From the NCBI GenBank assembly GCA_003165455.1, contig PLUJ01000300.1:1-18551 (forward strand): a DNA stretch of 18,551 nt, read 5' to 3'. The stretch comes from Acidobacteriaceae bacterium. Its GTDB lineage: Bacteria > Acidobacteriota > Terriglobia > Terriglobales > Acidobacteriaceae. Below the pieces are notes generated by a model that saw only the letters and a program-made list of their open reading frames with translations, did not search any database and was not told where the DNA came from. The position numbers were made by a program, and so were the translations under genes. This document shows positions 1 through 8,308 of the stretch, one piece after another (position 1 is the stretch's first letter; every line of letters begins with the position of its first letter).

Positions 1-12
1 ACGAACTGCAGA

Positions 13-31
13 TCCCTCACTTCGTTCGGGA
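13..31. repeat. REP-like imperfect palindrome
   Basis: A short imperfect palindrome runs from TCCC to GGGA around a central TTCG-like turn and is followed by ATGACA. Its outer four bases pair perfectly, two mismatches follow, then two more pairs. The general form (a TCCCTC..TTCG..CGGGATGACA core) resembles dispersed extragenic palindromes common between genes in acidobacterial and other bacterial genomes. That identification is from memory of the sequence style, and no second copy was found in this window. Confidence 0.35.
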
Positions 32-327
32 TGACAACTTTGTCTAGAATTACGGAATAACTGAAGTCGTGCCCTGACAAACACCGCAGACGTCACGCCG
101 AGTCTATAGCGCGTCAAACCATCGCGACGCAAATTCTTCTGAAACTTTCCTGCTATCCGTCTACGTATATCTTTCCGAACATATCATCAGGACCGCGAAT
201 CATCCGGCGAAGTGTGTGAAGCGCGGAAGGTAGCTCGCGCGGGGCGTTTCGAGTACAATCTGCGCTCGATTGCCGCAGTCATGTGACTCGCTGGACGCAC
301 CATGCTGCGAAAAAGTCGTGATTTGCC

Positions 328-333
328 GAGGAG
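328..333 (+). promoter_or_regulatory. Ribosome binding site fixing the GTG start of the ABC ATPase
   Basis: GAGGAG lies eight bases before the GTG at 342. The ATG at 270 in the same frame has no comparable Shine-Dalgarno sequence. ABC ATPases of this type normally begin a few residues before the LTKxY motif, which fits the GTG. Confidence 0.7.
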
Positions 334-341
334 ATTGCGCC

Positions 342-1232
342 GTGCTCTCAATTCAAAATCTAACCAAGACTTACCCTGGCGGCGTTCGCGCCCTTCGCGG
401 AATCTCGCTTGAGATTCCGCCGGGGATGTTTGGCCTGTTGGGGCCGAACGGCGCAGGCAAGTCAACTTTGATGAAAATTCTTGCCACGCTCCTCGACCCG
501 GACACCGGTTCCGCTCACCTCGATTCGCTCGATCTGATCGCGAATAAGAACACGACGCGCCAGCTTCTCGGTTATTTGCCGCAGGAGTTCGGCGTCTATC
601 CGAAGATGAGCGCGATTGATTTGCTGAGTCATCTGGCGGTTATGAAGGGAATTACAAATCGAAGCGAGCGCAAGGAGCTCGTGGAAGGACTATTGCAACA
701 AACGAATCTCTGGGACTTGCGCAAGAAAAACTTGGGCGGATTTTCCGGGGGCATGAAGCAGCGCTTCGGAATCGCGCAGGCGCTACTCGCGAATCCGAAG
801 CTGATTATCGTTGATGAGCCGACCGCGGGGCTCGATCCGGCCGAGCGTAATCGCTTCCTCAATCTGCTCTCGTCTCTTGGCAGTGATCGTACCGTAATTC
901 TATCGACTCACATTGTAGATGATGTTCGCCAGCTCTGTCCGCGTATGGCAATCATCGCCTCAGGCGAGTTGCTTCTGGAGGGCGCTCCGAATGATGCGCT
1001 TGCCGCACTGCACGGGAGGATCTGGTCAAAGGTTGTAGCGACTGGCGACGAGCTACAAGCTCTTGAAAGCCAGTTCCAGGTGATTTCCACGCATTTGGTG
1101 GGCGGACAGCATGAGGTTCGTGTATATGCCAACACTTCCCCAGGCGAGGGTTTTTTGCCGGTAGATTCGGACCTGGAAGATGTTTATTTTCTCAACCTTT
1201 CGCAACAGGCGAAGGCAGTGCTGCCGAATTAA
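342..1232 (+). CDS. ABC-2 type transporter ATP-binding protein
   Basis: This is the cytoplasmic ATPase subunit of an ABC transporter and should power the permease-peptidase encoded 30 bases downstream. From the GTG start the protein has 296 residues. The family motifs are intact: Walker A GPNGAGKST (34-42), Q-loop Gln81 in YLPQEFG, signature FSGGMKQR (134-141), Walker B LIIVDEP (154-160) with catalytic Glu159, and switch His190 in LSTH. The last 90 or so residues form a less conserved C-terminal domain, usual for drug- and peptide-type ABC-2 ATPases. An in-frame ATG at 270 would add 24 residues rich in Cys that lack family character, and the strong GAGGAG before 342 argues for the shorter form. 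The short gap to the next gene suggests translation from one mRNA. Substrate cannot be read from the sequence. Confidence 0.93.
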   Translation: MLSIQNLTKTYPGGVRALRGISLEIPPGMFGLLGPNGAGKSTLMKILATLLDPDTGSAHLDSLDLIANKNTTRQLLGYLPQEFGVYPKMSAIDLLSHLAVMKGITNRSERKELVEGLLQQTNLWDLRKKNLGGFSGGMKQRFGIAQALLANPKLIIVDEPTAGLDPAERNRFLNLLSSLGSDRTVILSTHIVDDVRQLCPRMAIIASGELLLEGAPNDALAALHGRIWSKVVATGDELQALESQFQVISTHLVGGQHEVRVYANTSPGEGFLPVDSDLEDVYFLNLSQQAKAVLPN

Positions 1233-1262
1233 ACGCTGTGTGGGAGATGCAAGAGGATTAAT

Positions 1263-4200
1263 ATGGCGCTCTTTTGGGAGTTCTTCACCTTCGAACTTAA
1301 GTTCCGTTTCAAGAGCCTCTCGACCTACGTTTACTTTTTGTTGTGGCTGACCTTTTCCTTCCTCAGCGTGGCATCGGAGAGCTTCGGACCCATCGGCAAC
1401 AGCAACGGAAAGGTTCTGCTTAATGCGCCTTACGCGAATACCTACAATGATATCGGCGCCTCGCTGTTCGGCATCATCGTAATCGCGGCGATCTTCGGCA
1501 CATCGATCCTGCGCGACTTTCAACGCGATACGTACCAGATCCTCTTTACGAAGCCAATCACCAAGTTCGGCTACCTCGGGGGACGTTGGGCCGGTTCTTA
1601 TGTCGCCACGATCTTCGCATTCTCTGGAATGTTACTTGGCACTTTCCTGGGAACGTTCGCTCCGTGGGCGGATCACACCCGCATCGAACCGAATCATCTT
1701 TGGAACTATCTTCAGCCATTTCTTTCCGTCATCGCGGTTCAGGTTTTCTTCGTGGGCTCGGTGTTCTTTCTGGTTGCCGCGCTCACCCGCAAAATCTTCA
1801 TCGTGTATCTACAGGGCGTAGCGCTGTTCATGCTCTACATCATTGGACTCACTGTGTTCTCAGCCACGCGTTCGCTGGAGCGCTTCTGGTCTGGCATTCT
1901 CGATCCGATTGGCTTCATTCTGTTGGATGACGTTACCCGCTATTGGACGGTCATCGAGAAAAACTCGCTCTTTCTTACATGGTCGCCAACCGAAGTCAAC
2001 GGAATCTTCCTCTATAACCGTCTTCTCTGGATCGGCGTCGGCGTGCTGGCGCTGGGAGCAGTCTGGGCCTTCTTCCCCATGTCGGTCGAGGCGCTCACCA
2101 CTCGCTCGCAGGGCCGCCGCGCCGCCAGAGCGAAGGAGCAGGAGCGTGCGGAAGCACTGCCCGTTCGGTCAAGTCTTCCGGCGCGCATGCCTCTGGTGCA
2201 CTATGCATTTACTTCCGCCACCAGCTTTGCGCAGTACGTCTCGCTATCTCGTTTGCGCCTTCGGAATATCTTGCGCGACATCCCGTTCTGGGGAATTCTC
2301 GCGCTGCTGTTCGCTCTCGGCATCAATAATGGGCATTGGGCGGGTCATCTCGCCGACCAGAATGTTTGGCCTGTGACTTATCTCATGCTGCAGTCCGTCG
2401 AAGGCAGCTCCATTTTGTTTCTCTACATCGTGGCCACGCTGTATGCCGCGGAATTGCTCTGGCGCGAACGCGATATTCACTTTGACGGCATCCATGACGC
2501 TCTGCCTATGCGCGAGTCGGTCGACTGGCTCAGCCGGCTCACCGCCATCGTTGTTGTCGAACTAATCCTGCTGACGGTCGCGATGCTGGTCGGCATTCTC
2601 ATGCAGACCGTTGCCGGTTACTACCATTACGAAGTTTTGCAGTATTTCAAAGAGCTCTACCTGGTGACGTTCCCGCAGGTTTTGACCTTCACCCTGCTAG
2701 CGATGTTCGTGCAAACCTTTGTCTCGAACAAATTTGTCGGACACGGCATTGTGATTGGCATCTTTGTGCTCATACCCGTTCTTTTTAGCTTCGGATGGGA
2801 GAATACGCTTTATCTGATCGGCCAGGTTCCCACCTACACCTATTCCGACATGAACGGTTACGGCCATTTCGTGCCGTCCATTTTCTGGTCCATCACATAC
2901 TGGCTTGCGATTGCCGCCGTTCTAGGAATCGCTTCCATCGCATGGGCGCGGCGCGGGGGCGAGGATTCCTTGCGCGCACGCACCCGCCTGGCCGTTCAGC
3001 GCGCACCGCGTCTTATCCCAATCGCATTCGTGTTCGTGGTGATCGCCGTAGGCTCCGGCTCCTGGTATTTTTACAACGCCCACGTTCTGAATGAATATCT
3101 GGATTCCAAGGCGCGCCGCGACATTCAAGCGGATTACGAACGCCAGTTTAAGCAATACGAAAATCTTCTTCAGCCCAAGGTCACTTCGGTTGATGCAACC
3201 ATCAACATCTATCCCGAGCGCCGTTCGTTCGATGGCAGCGTTCGGATGACTTTGCAAAACAAAACCGGCCAGCCGATTCCGCAGATTCACATTACGGACG
3301 TGAAAGAGTCGATCACGAACCTGAAGTTTGACCGGCCATTCCATTTGGTCAGTTCAGCGCCGCATGACATTTATTCCATCTATGCCCTCGATCAACCGCT
3401 GGCGCCTGGCGAAACCGTCACCCTGACCTGCAACGTCGGCCACCAGACGCGCGGCTTTCGCGACGGCAACGAACTTCCTGAGTTCGCCTACAACGGCACC
3501 TTCTTCGATTCCGATTACACTCCCTACATCGGCTACCGCACCGACGAAGAGCTCGACGATCCTCGGCGTCGCCGCGAAGAACATCTTCCACTCCTCGAAG
3601 AAATGGCACACCGGGGCGATCCGGTGCATTCCGTGAACAATATTTTTCCGCGCGAAGCAGACTGGATCACCTATCACACCGTTGTTAGCACCACGCCCGA
3701 TCAAATCGCGATTGCCCCCGGATACCTTCAGCGCGATTGGCAGGCCAACGGCCGACATTTCTACGAATACAGTATGGGTTCAACCCACATTCTGGAATTC
3801 TTCTCTTACATTTCAGCCCGATACCAGACTAAGAAACAGGCCTACCACGGACCCGGCGGAGACGTGTCGCTTGAGGTTTATTACGATCCCGCGCACCCGT
3901 ACGACGTCGACGACATGCTGGCCAGCTCCCGCGCGGGCCTCGATTACTACCAGCCAGTTTTCAGTCCGTATCAATTCAGCCAGTACCGCATCTTCGAATT
4001 TCCTCGCTACCGCACCTTCGCGCAATCCTTCCCCAACACCATTCCGTACTCTGAGGCCATCGGCTTCATTGAGCGAGTGCTAAAGCCGACCGATATCGAC
4101 TTTGCTTATTTCGCAACCGCTCACGAGCTCGGCCATCAATGGTGGGCGCACCAGCTCATCGGGGCCGACGTGGAAGGTTCCAACATGATGGCGGAGAGCC

Positions 4201-4961
4201 TCGCCGAATATTCCGCGCTTCAGGTAATGCAGCAAAAGTATGGCCGAGATCTAATGCACCGCTTTCTGCGTCACGAGCTAGACGGCTATTTGCGGGGCCG
4301 CGCCGGCGAATTCCGCCACGAGCCGCCTCTGGCGCTGGTGCAGCGCGAGCCTTACGTCTGGTATCAAAAAGGTGGCACGATCCTCTACACGCTGGCCGAC
4401 TATATTGGCGAAGACAAATTCAACCTCGCGCTGCATAACTTCCTGATGCAATACCGCTACGCCAACGCCAACAATCAGGTCGATGCCACAGAAAAGAGCA
4501 TGAACACCGCTGGTGCTTCCGCCCTCGACGGCCCCTACCCTGACACTCGCATGCTGGTCGATGCCATCCGCGCCCAAACTCCACCCGAACTCGAGTACAT
4601 GGTCGATGATGGCTTCAACCGTATCGTTCTTTATGACAACAAGGCAGTCTCCGCAACCTCGGAGAAGACTCCGGACGGCAAATATAAAGTCACTCTAGAA
4701 GTTCAGGCGCGCAAAGTGCAGGCCGACGGCAACGGCGCCGAAAGCCCAATGCCTCTTGCCGACTACATCGAGATCGGAGTCTTCAGTGGGAAAAAAGATG
4801 AGGAAAAGCCGCTGTATCTAAAGAAAGAAAAACTCACCGAGGAACACCAAACCTTTGTGATCACGGTCAACGAGCAGCCGACTCTTGCCGGCATCGATCC
4901 CTACAACAAACTGATCGATCGCAATGCCGACGACAACATGATCGACGTCACAAAGCGCTAG
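1263..4961 (+). CDS. ABC-2 permease fused to M1 family metallopeptidase domain
   Basis: A 1232-residue membrane protein that combines a transporter channel with an extracytoplasmic zinc peptidase. Residues 1-275 contain about six hydrophobic helices, a charged linker follows (about 276-320), and about six more helices lie at 340-565. One further helix (about 584-602) should carry the rest of the chain across the membrane. Residues from about 640 form an M1 beta domain, then the catalytic domain with zinc site HELGH (954-958) and Glu978. The exopeptidase motif is PYSEAIGF (Glu931) instead of GAMEN, and WYQKGG supplies a candidate catalytic Tyr1034. A beta-sandwich closes the chain. Zinc spacing is HExxH-X19-E, one longer than the textbook M1 X18; I recall the same spacing in related permease-M1 fusions. 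AAGAGGA precedes the ATG. The two six-helix blocks could make a complete channel in one chain (inference). Substrate is unknown. Confidence 0.92.
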   Translation: MALFWEFFTFELKFRFKSLSTYVYFLLWLTFSFLSVASESFGPIGNSNGKVLLNAPYANTYNDIGASLFGIIVIAAIFGTSILRDFQRDTYQILFTKPITKFGYLGGRWAGSYVATIFAFSGMLLGTFLGTFAPWADHTRIEPNHLWNYLQPFLSVIAVQVFFVGSVFFLVAALTRKIFIVYLQGVALFMLYIIGLTVFSATRSLERFWSGILDPIGFILLDDVTRYWTVIEKNSLFLTWSPTEVNGIFLYNRLLWIGVGVLALGAVWAFFPMSVEALTTRSQGRRAARAKEQERAEALPVRSSLPARMPLVHYAFTSATSFAQYVSLSRLRLRNILRDIPFWGILALLFALGINNGHWAGHLADQNVWPVTYLMLQSVEGSSILFLYIVATLYAAELLWRERDIHFDGIHDALPMRESVDWLSRLTAIVVVELILLTVAMLVGILMQTVAGYYHYEVLQYFKELYLVTFPQVLTFTLLAMFVQTFVSNKFVGHGIVIGIFVLIPVLFSFGWENTLYLIGQVPTYTYSDMNGYGHFVPSIFWSITYWLAIAAVLGIASIAWARRGGEDSLRARTRLAVQRAPRLIPIAFVFVVIAVGSGSWYFYNAHVLNEYLDSKARRDIQADYERQFKQYENLLQPKVTSVDATINIYPERRSFDGSVRMTLQNKTGQPIPQIHITDVKESITNLKFDRPFHLVSSAPHDIYSIYALDQPLAPGETVTLTCNVGHQTRGFRDGNELPEFAYNGTFFDSDYTPYIGYRTDEELDDPRRRREEHLPLLEEMAHRGDPVHSVNNIFPREADWITYHTVVSTTPDQIAIAPGYLQRDWQANGRHFYEYSMGSTHILEFFSYISARYQTKKQAYHGPGGDVSLEVYYDPAHPYDVDDMLASSRAGLDYYQPVFSPYQFSQYRIFEFPRYRTFAQSFPNTIPYSEAIGFIERVLKPTDIDFAYFATAHELGHQWWAHQLIGADVEGSNMMAESLAEYSALQVMQQKYGRDLMHRFLRHELDGYLRGRAGEFRHEPPLALVQREPYVWYQKGGTILYTLADYIGEDKFNLALHNFLMQYRYANANNQVDATEKSMNTAGASALDGPYPDTRMLVDAIRAQTPPELEYMVDDGFNRIVLYDNKAVSATSEKTPDGKYKVTLEVQARKVQADGNGAESPMPLADYIEIGVFSGKKDEEKPLYLKKEKLTEEHQTFVITVNEQPTLAGIDPYNKLIDRNADDNMIDVTKR

Positions 4962-5470
4962 TTTTGAGGCGTCGAGGTGGAGCGGGGCAGTACCCACACA
5001 GACCACTTCCGTCCCTGCAAATAGCTTGACCGCAGCCTGAGTCTCTCCTCGTCGAGTAAGTGTTCAGTTTCTATTGGCTGCCGGTTTCTCTTTGCGAATC
5101 GACCAAAATCCTTTCCTCGATCACATAGGGTTGCCGAGGGCGTGAGTTGAGGCGTATCCGTTTCTAACTTTAAGGTCACCGGTATGCCGTCACGCATTCG
5201 TGCGCGGCGGGCAGCGCGATACGGGCGTGCTATTCAAGACTGGTGTGATGCTGCCAGTGCGCGAAGCAGGAAACCCAGAAAGTTATCGTTCTCGATGTGT
5301 CACCCGATGGTCATCAGGGAGAAATCAAATCACGATTTTCACCGGTCGAGCAGACTGCTTTCGGGAAATTGGAGAGGCCCACGACCCGCTTCTGAATTAC
5401 AATTGTCAGGCTTCTGCATACGCTGGTTGGTTGCAGCGGCAAAATGCGTCGCAACTACGAAAGGCCCAAA
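4962..5470. other. 509-base gene-less stretch, possible gene remnant
   Basis: I see no complete gene between the permease-peptidase and the zinc-ribbon protein. Plus-strand open frames starting at 5184 and 5200 have no clear ribosome binding site and resemble no family I know. A third plus frame, open from 5249 to the TGA at 5393-5395, lacks a start codon but reads like protein, with a hydrophobic beta-strand-like KVIVLDVSPDGHQGEI followed by a charged segment. A frameshifted or truncated gene would give this picture. TACAAT at 5398-5403 could be a -10 element for the gene at 5471, but no good -35 accompanies it. Confidence 0.35.
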
Positions 5471-5896
5471 ATGGCATTTTGCAATATGTGTGGTGCTCAG
5501 ATTCCCGATGGCACAACTGTATGTACGGCTTGCAATGGACCGGTGGCACCTAGCAAGACCGGTTCCGGGCTCGCTGACAATGTGGCCGGAATGCTCGCGT
5601 ACGTGACGTTCATTCCTGCAATCATCTTTCTGGTAACACCTCCCTACAATCAGAGCCGATTTATCCGTTTCCACTCGTTTCAAAGTATCTTTCTCTTTGT
5701 TGCAGTGGTCGCCATTCAGATTGTGCTCTCGTTTTTGACCATTGTGCCATTACTCATTTTCTTGACTGCGCCTTTGCACATGCTCGTTGCTTTGGGAGCA
5801 CTGATTGTTTGGATTATTGTTTTGCTCAAAGCGAATCAAGGTCAAATGTATAAGCTGCCCGTAATTGGCGACTTGGCTGAGAAGCAAGCGGGGTAA
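5471..5896 (+). CDS. Zinc-ribbon Tic20/DUF4870-like membrane protein
   Basis: A 141-residue integral membrane protein. The N-terminus carries a zinc ribbon with Cys4, Cys7, Cys18 and Cys21 (MAFCNMCGAQ, then VCTACNG). Three hydrophobic segments follow at about 37-56, 72-98 and 102-120. The pattern of a short helix, a polar loop (NQSRFIRFHSFQS) and two long helices resembles the DUF4870/Tic20-like family, whose bacterial members have no settled function. The start at 5471 is preferred to the in-frame ATG nine codons upstream because GAAAGG sits six bases before it and the zinc ribbon normally begins at the very N-terminus. It converges with the LemA cluster at 6116-8308. No partner is certain from position alone. 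Confidence 0.8.
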   Translation: MAFCNMCGAQIPDGTTVCTACNGPVAPSKTGSGLADNVAGMLAYVTFIPAIIFLVTPPYNQSRFIRFHSFQSIFLFVAVVAIQIVLSFLTIVPLLIFLTAPLHMLVALGALIVWIIVLLKANQGQMYKLPVIGDLAEKQAG

Positions 5897-6115
5897 CGTC
5901 TTTTTTGCGCGGGCAGAAATCGTCTCCAGTAACTTGAGAATAAGTAGCTCTTCCTCCGAACGAAGTTTCACAAGTATCGAGCACTCCTCGACCTCGTGGC
6001 CTAGCAGTTAGTAAAGACGATGCTTTGATCGATCGTTTTGCGTTGGAAAGGCCGGTCTCGGTTATCGATCGAAAGTACGAACTGGGATGGCGCCCATAAA
6101 CGAGCGCCCCCCATG

Positions 6116-6748
6116 CTAGTGCACCGGCGCCGGCTGAGGCGTGGTCTGCGGAGCCGCTGCCCCTGGATTTGAGAAGTTCACTTTTGGAACTTCACGTGAT
6201 TCTGGCGAAGCTTCGAAGTAAGCTTCGTTCGGCTTGAATCCCGCGATTCCGGCGAAAAAGCTGTTAGGGAACTGCTGCACGTACGTGTTGTAGTCGCGCA
6301 GAGTATCGTTGTAGCGTTTACGTTCTACCGCAATGCGATTCTCCGTGCCAGCAAGTTCGTCCTGTAGACGCAAAAAATTCTCGTTGGACTTCAACTGGGG
6401 ATAGTTTTCAACGACCAGAAGCAGACGCCCCAGCGCTCCATCGAGCTGCCCGTTGGCGGCTATCTTTTCTTGCGGAGTGCCTGCCGAAAGCAGGGCAGAA
6501 CGCGCCTTCGCGATATCTCCGAACACCGTTACTTCCTGCTGCGCGTAGCCCTTCACCGTTTCTACCAGGTTTGGAATCAGGTCGGCGCGGCGTTGCAGCA
6601 CAATGTCTACTTGCGACCAGGCTTCTTTGACTGCCTCGTTCTTGCTGATCAGCGTATTCTTCACACTTACGTACTGGCCAAAGGCAAACAGTACTATCAG
6701 CAATACGAGTGCGATGATGACGACCACCGCGATCAGTGCCTTGCTCAT
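6116..6748 (-). CDS. lemA: LemA family protein
   Basis: A 210-residue membrane-anchored coiled-coil protein. One helix at about 4-25 anchors it, followed by the family signature: AWSQVDIVLQRRADLIPNLV (44-63), VKGYA (65-69), a variable helical segment, and ENYPQLKSNENFLRLQDELA (114-133), then TENRIAVERKRYN (135-147). The length is close to typical bacterial LemA (about 185-200), with a Pro/Ala/Gln tail at 194-210 that looks low in complexity. It is the last gene of the minus-strand cluster, 33 bases after the nucleotidyltransferase-like gene. LemA genes are often found beside TPM-domain genes, as here, but their molecular job is not established; Listeria LemA is known as the source of an N-formylated peptide antigen. 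The family call is firm; a role in membrane or envelope maintenance is inference. Confidence 0.95.
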   Translation of the reverse strand: MSKALIAVVVIIALVLLIVLFAFGQYVSVKNTLISKNEAVKEAWSQVDIVLQRRADLIPNLVETVKGYAQQEVTVFGDIAKARSALLSAGTPQEKIAANGQLDGALGRLLLVVENYPQLKSNENFLRLQDELAGTENRIAVERKRYNDTLRDYNTYVQQFPNSFFAGIAGFKPNEAYFEASPESREVPKVNFSNPGAAAPQTTPQPAPVH

Positions 6749-6781
6749 GAGAGTCTCCTGAAGAAACAGCGTCCGCTGACT

Positions 6782-7519
6782 TTACAGCGAGTTCGCCGTG
6801 CCCGAGTCCAGCATTTTATCAACTGTGGCGGTTACCTGCTCCAGCGCTGCCATATATCGCGAAAAAACATCCCCCACATTGAAGTTCTTTGGCTCGGACT
6901 TCCGCTCTCTCACATCCAGAACCTGCAGAATACCAGAGGCGTCGAACCCAATCTGTTTGGAGAGTGCCTGTACCGCCTCGCGCTTTTCCGCCGGCGCGTT
7001 GTGGCCCAGCGCGATAAGTGCGTGGCGGAAGAGTGTGGCAAATGACGATACCGATCGTAGCAGCAACTCCCAGAGTCGCGAGTCGTTGCCTGAGGCCAGA
7101 AGTAAATGCTGGCGTAGCAGCGCGAGCTTCTCCCGCATTTCGTATTCCACCTGGACGCGGTGCAAGTCAGCCGGAATCGACAAACCCTGAACAACATCTG
7201 TACCGTACAGAACCCGATGGTGCTGTTGCATGTCGATCAACTCGATCGTAAACACATCGACCGAGCGCTCGATCTCGTCGCGGGTCATGAACAGCGGCGG
7301 AGGCTGCTTCTGCTTATTCCACCATTTGACCACTGGAGCAAGCGCCTGCAGCGCAAAGAAAGAGCTGTCACGAATCACGCATAACAGATTCACATTCGAG
7401 AACTCAGGATGAAAATCTCCTGCAACCGCCGATCCGAACAGGATCACGCTCTCCAGGTTTGTTCCAGCTGCGGTCCTCAATCGGCCGACAAAGTCGTTAA
7501 TCTTTTTCTCGGGAACCAT
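6782..7519 (-). CDS. Nucleotidyltransferase-fold protein with degenerate active site
   Basis: A 245-residue cytoplasmic protein. Residues 24-50 match the core of DNA polymerase beta-like nucleotidyltransferases: strand SVILFGS, then GDFHPEFS, then a strand NVNLLCVI. Active family members have GS..G...SDxDLLV, where both Asp bind catalytic metal; here these are Asn42 and Asn44 (codons AAT), so ordinary nucleotide transfer is unlikely. A third acidic residue may still lie in the strand around Glu93-Asp96. The C-terminal half (about 115-240) is predicted all-helical and could be a HEPN-like or substrate-binding helical bundle, but no clear HEPN RxxxxxH motif was seen. It sits between TPM (15-base gap) and LemA (33-base gap), so it is probably co-transcribed and may act as a binding or regulatory subunit. 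The fold call is good; the function is unknown. Confidence 0.78.
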   Translation of the reverse strand: MVPEKKINDFVGRLRTAAGTNLESVILFGSAVAGDFHPEFSNVNLLCVIRDSSFFALQALAPVVKWWNKQKQPPPLFMTRDEIERSVDVFTIELIDMQQHHRVLYGTDVVQGLSIPADLHRVQVEYEMREKLALLRQHLLLASGNDSRLWELLLRSVSSFATLFRHALIALGHNAPAEKREAVQALSKQIGFDASGILQVLDVRERKSEPKNFNVGDVFSRYMAALEQVTATVDKMLDSGTANSL

Positions 7520-7534
7520 TTGCGCCCTCGCTAA

Positions 7535-8308
7535 CTACCAACTGCTGCTCGCTCCGCCGCCACCAGAACTACCACCGCCAAATCCCCCGAATCCGCCCCC
7601 GCCCCCGAATCCTCCGCCACCCCCACCCCGGTATCCACCACCGCCTCCAAACATCCCAGAAAAAAGCATCCAGAAAAGCAGGCTGCGAAGTGGAGTGAAC
7701 AGAACTACCAGTACGATGACGATCAGCAGGATAATTCCTCCAGCCGATATTCCTTTGCCTGGTTGTTCCGTAGGTTCCGCATGAACCGGTACTGGTTGCG
7801 AGGTTATAAGTTGAACGCTTGCATCCTGGGCAATGACCTGCGCAACGCGTGAGGTAACCAGCAACAGCGCCTGACCATCGTTCCCGCTCCGCATAAGCGG
7901 AATGGCTTCGCGCTGAAATCCACCCACCTTACCATCGGGTAGAATCGGCTCCAGACCGTAGCCGACCTCAATGCGGGCACGATGGTCATCGATCGCATAC
8001 AGGATCAGCACTCCGCGGTTCGTGGATTTGCTGCCGATCCCCCACTTTTGGAAGAGAGCGACGGCGTAGCTCTCAATATCAGCGCCATCGGTGGAGTGGA
8101 TCGTCACTACCGCGATCTGGGCATGGGCCTTCTGGTCGATCTGCCGGCAGATGTCGTCAATTTGGGCAATAATGTTCTGATCTAGGACGTGTGCAAAGTC
8201 GTTGGCGTAGTCGGTGGCCTGGAGCTTGGCAACCGGTTCGGCTTGCGCCGCCAGGACCAGTAGTAGCAGAGCAGCCAGACCCAGGCACGATTTTGCGAGC
8301 GAATTCAT
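7535..8308 (-). CDS. TPM-domain (YgcG-like) membrane protein with glycine-rich tail
   Basis: A 257-residue secreted and membrane-anchored protein. A signal peptide covers about residues 1-23 (LAALLLLVLAAQA). The TPM domain spans about 28-170, with typical stretches VLDQNIIAQIDDICRQI, QIAVVTI, RGVLILYAIDD, RIEVGYGLEPILPDGKVGG and IPLMRSGN. A hydrophobic helix lies at 188-206, with further hydrophobic residues to 219. A glycine-run tail from 220 to the end finishes in GGGGASSSW, the usual ending of this family. The domain faces the periplasm. TPM proteins are described as having phosphatase-like folds or roles in membrane protein quality control (the plant TLP18.3 and YgcG relatives), but the bacterial role is not settled. 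It is the first gene of the minus-strand cluster, so its upstream region should hold the promoter; I could not identify a convincing one. Confidence 0.93.
   Translation of the reverse strand: MNSLAKSCLGLAALLLLVLAAQAEPVAKLQATDYANDFAHVLDQNIIAQIDDICRQIDQKAHAQIAVVTIHSTDGADIESYAVALFQKWGIGSKSTNRGVLILYAIDDHRARIEVGYGLEPILPDGKVGGFQREAIPLMRSGNDGQALLLVTSRVAQVIAQDASVQLITSQPVPVHAEPTEQPGKGISAGGIILLIVIVLVVLFTPLRSLLFWMLFSGMFGGGGGYRGGGGGGFGGGGGFGGFGGGSSGGGGASSSW

Larger units (their letters stand above)
1..341. other. Intergenic region upstream of the ABC operon
   Basis: No convincing gene was seen here. The stretch holds the REP-like palindrome near its start. A -10-like hexamer TACAAT at 254-259 matches the sigma70 consensus at five of six positions, but the hexamer 17 bases upstream (TAGCTC) is a poor -35, so the promoter is only a possibility. 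The open frame beginning at the ATG at 270 reads into the ABC ATPase, but its first 24 codons do not look like part of that family. Confidence 0.4.

Noticed and set aside
270..341. Extension of the ABC ATPase to the ATG at 270
   Set aside because: The added 24 residues lack family character, and GAGGAG before the GTG at 342 marks the start.
3354..4083. Open frames on both strands inside the M1 domain, for example 3354-3758 minus and 3682-4083 plus
   Set aside because: They overlap a long gene with intact catalytic motifs and have compositions typical of shadow frames in GC-rich DNA.
5184..5606. A 140-residue plus-strand frame overlapping the zinc-ribbon gene
   Set aside because: It overlaps the better supported gene at 5471 in another frame, has no ribosome binding site and resembles no protein family.
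6093..6112. GGCGC/GCGCC inverted repeat between the zinc-ribbon gene and LemA, considered as a terminator
   Set aside because: The stem is short (5 bp) and there is no T run on either strand, so it was not called.
7556..7660. GC-rich CCACC/CCGCC repeats that could be taken for a repeat array
   Set aside because: They encode the glycine-run tail of the TPM protein, which is usual for that family.
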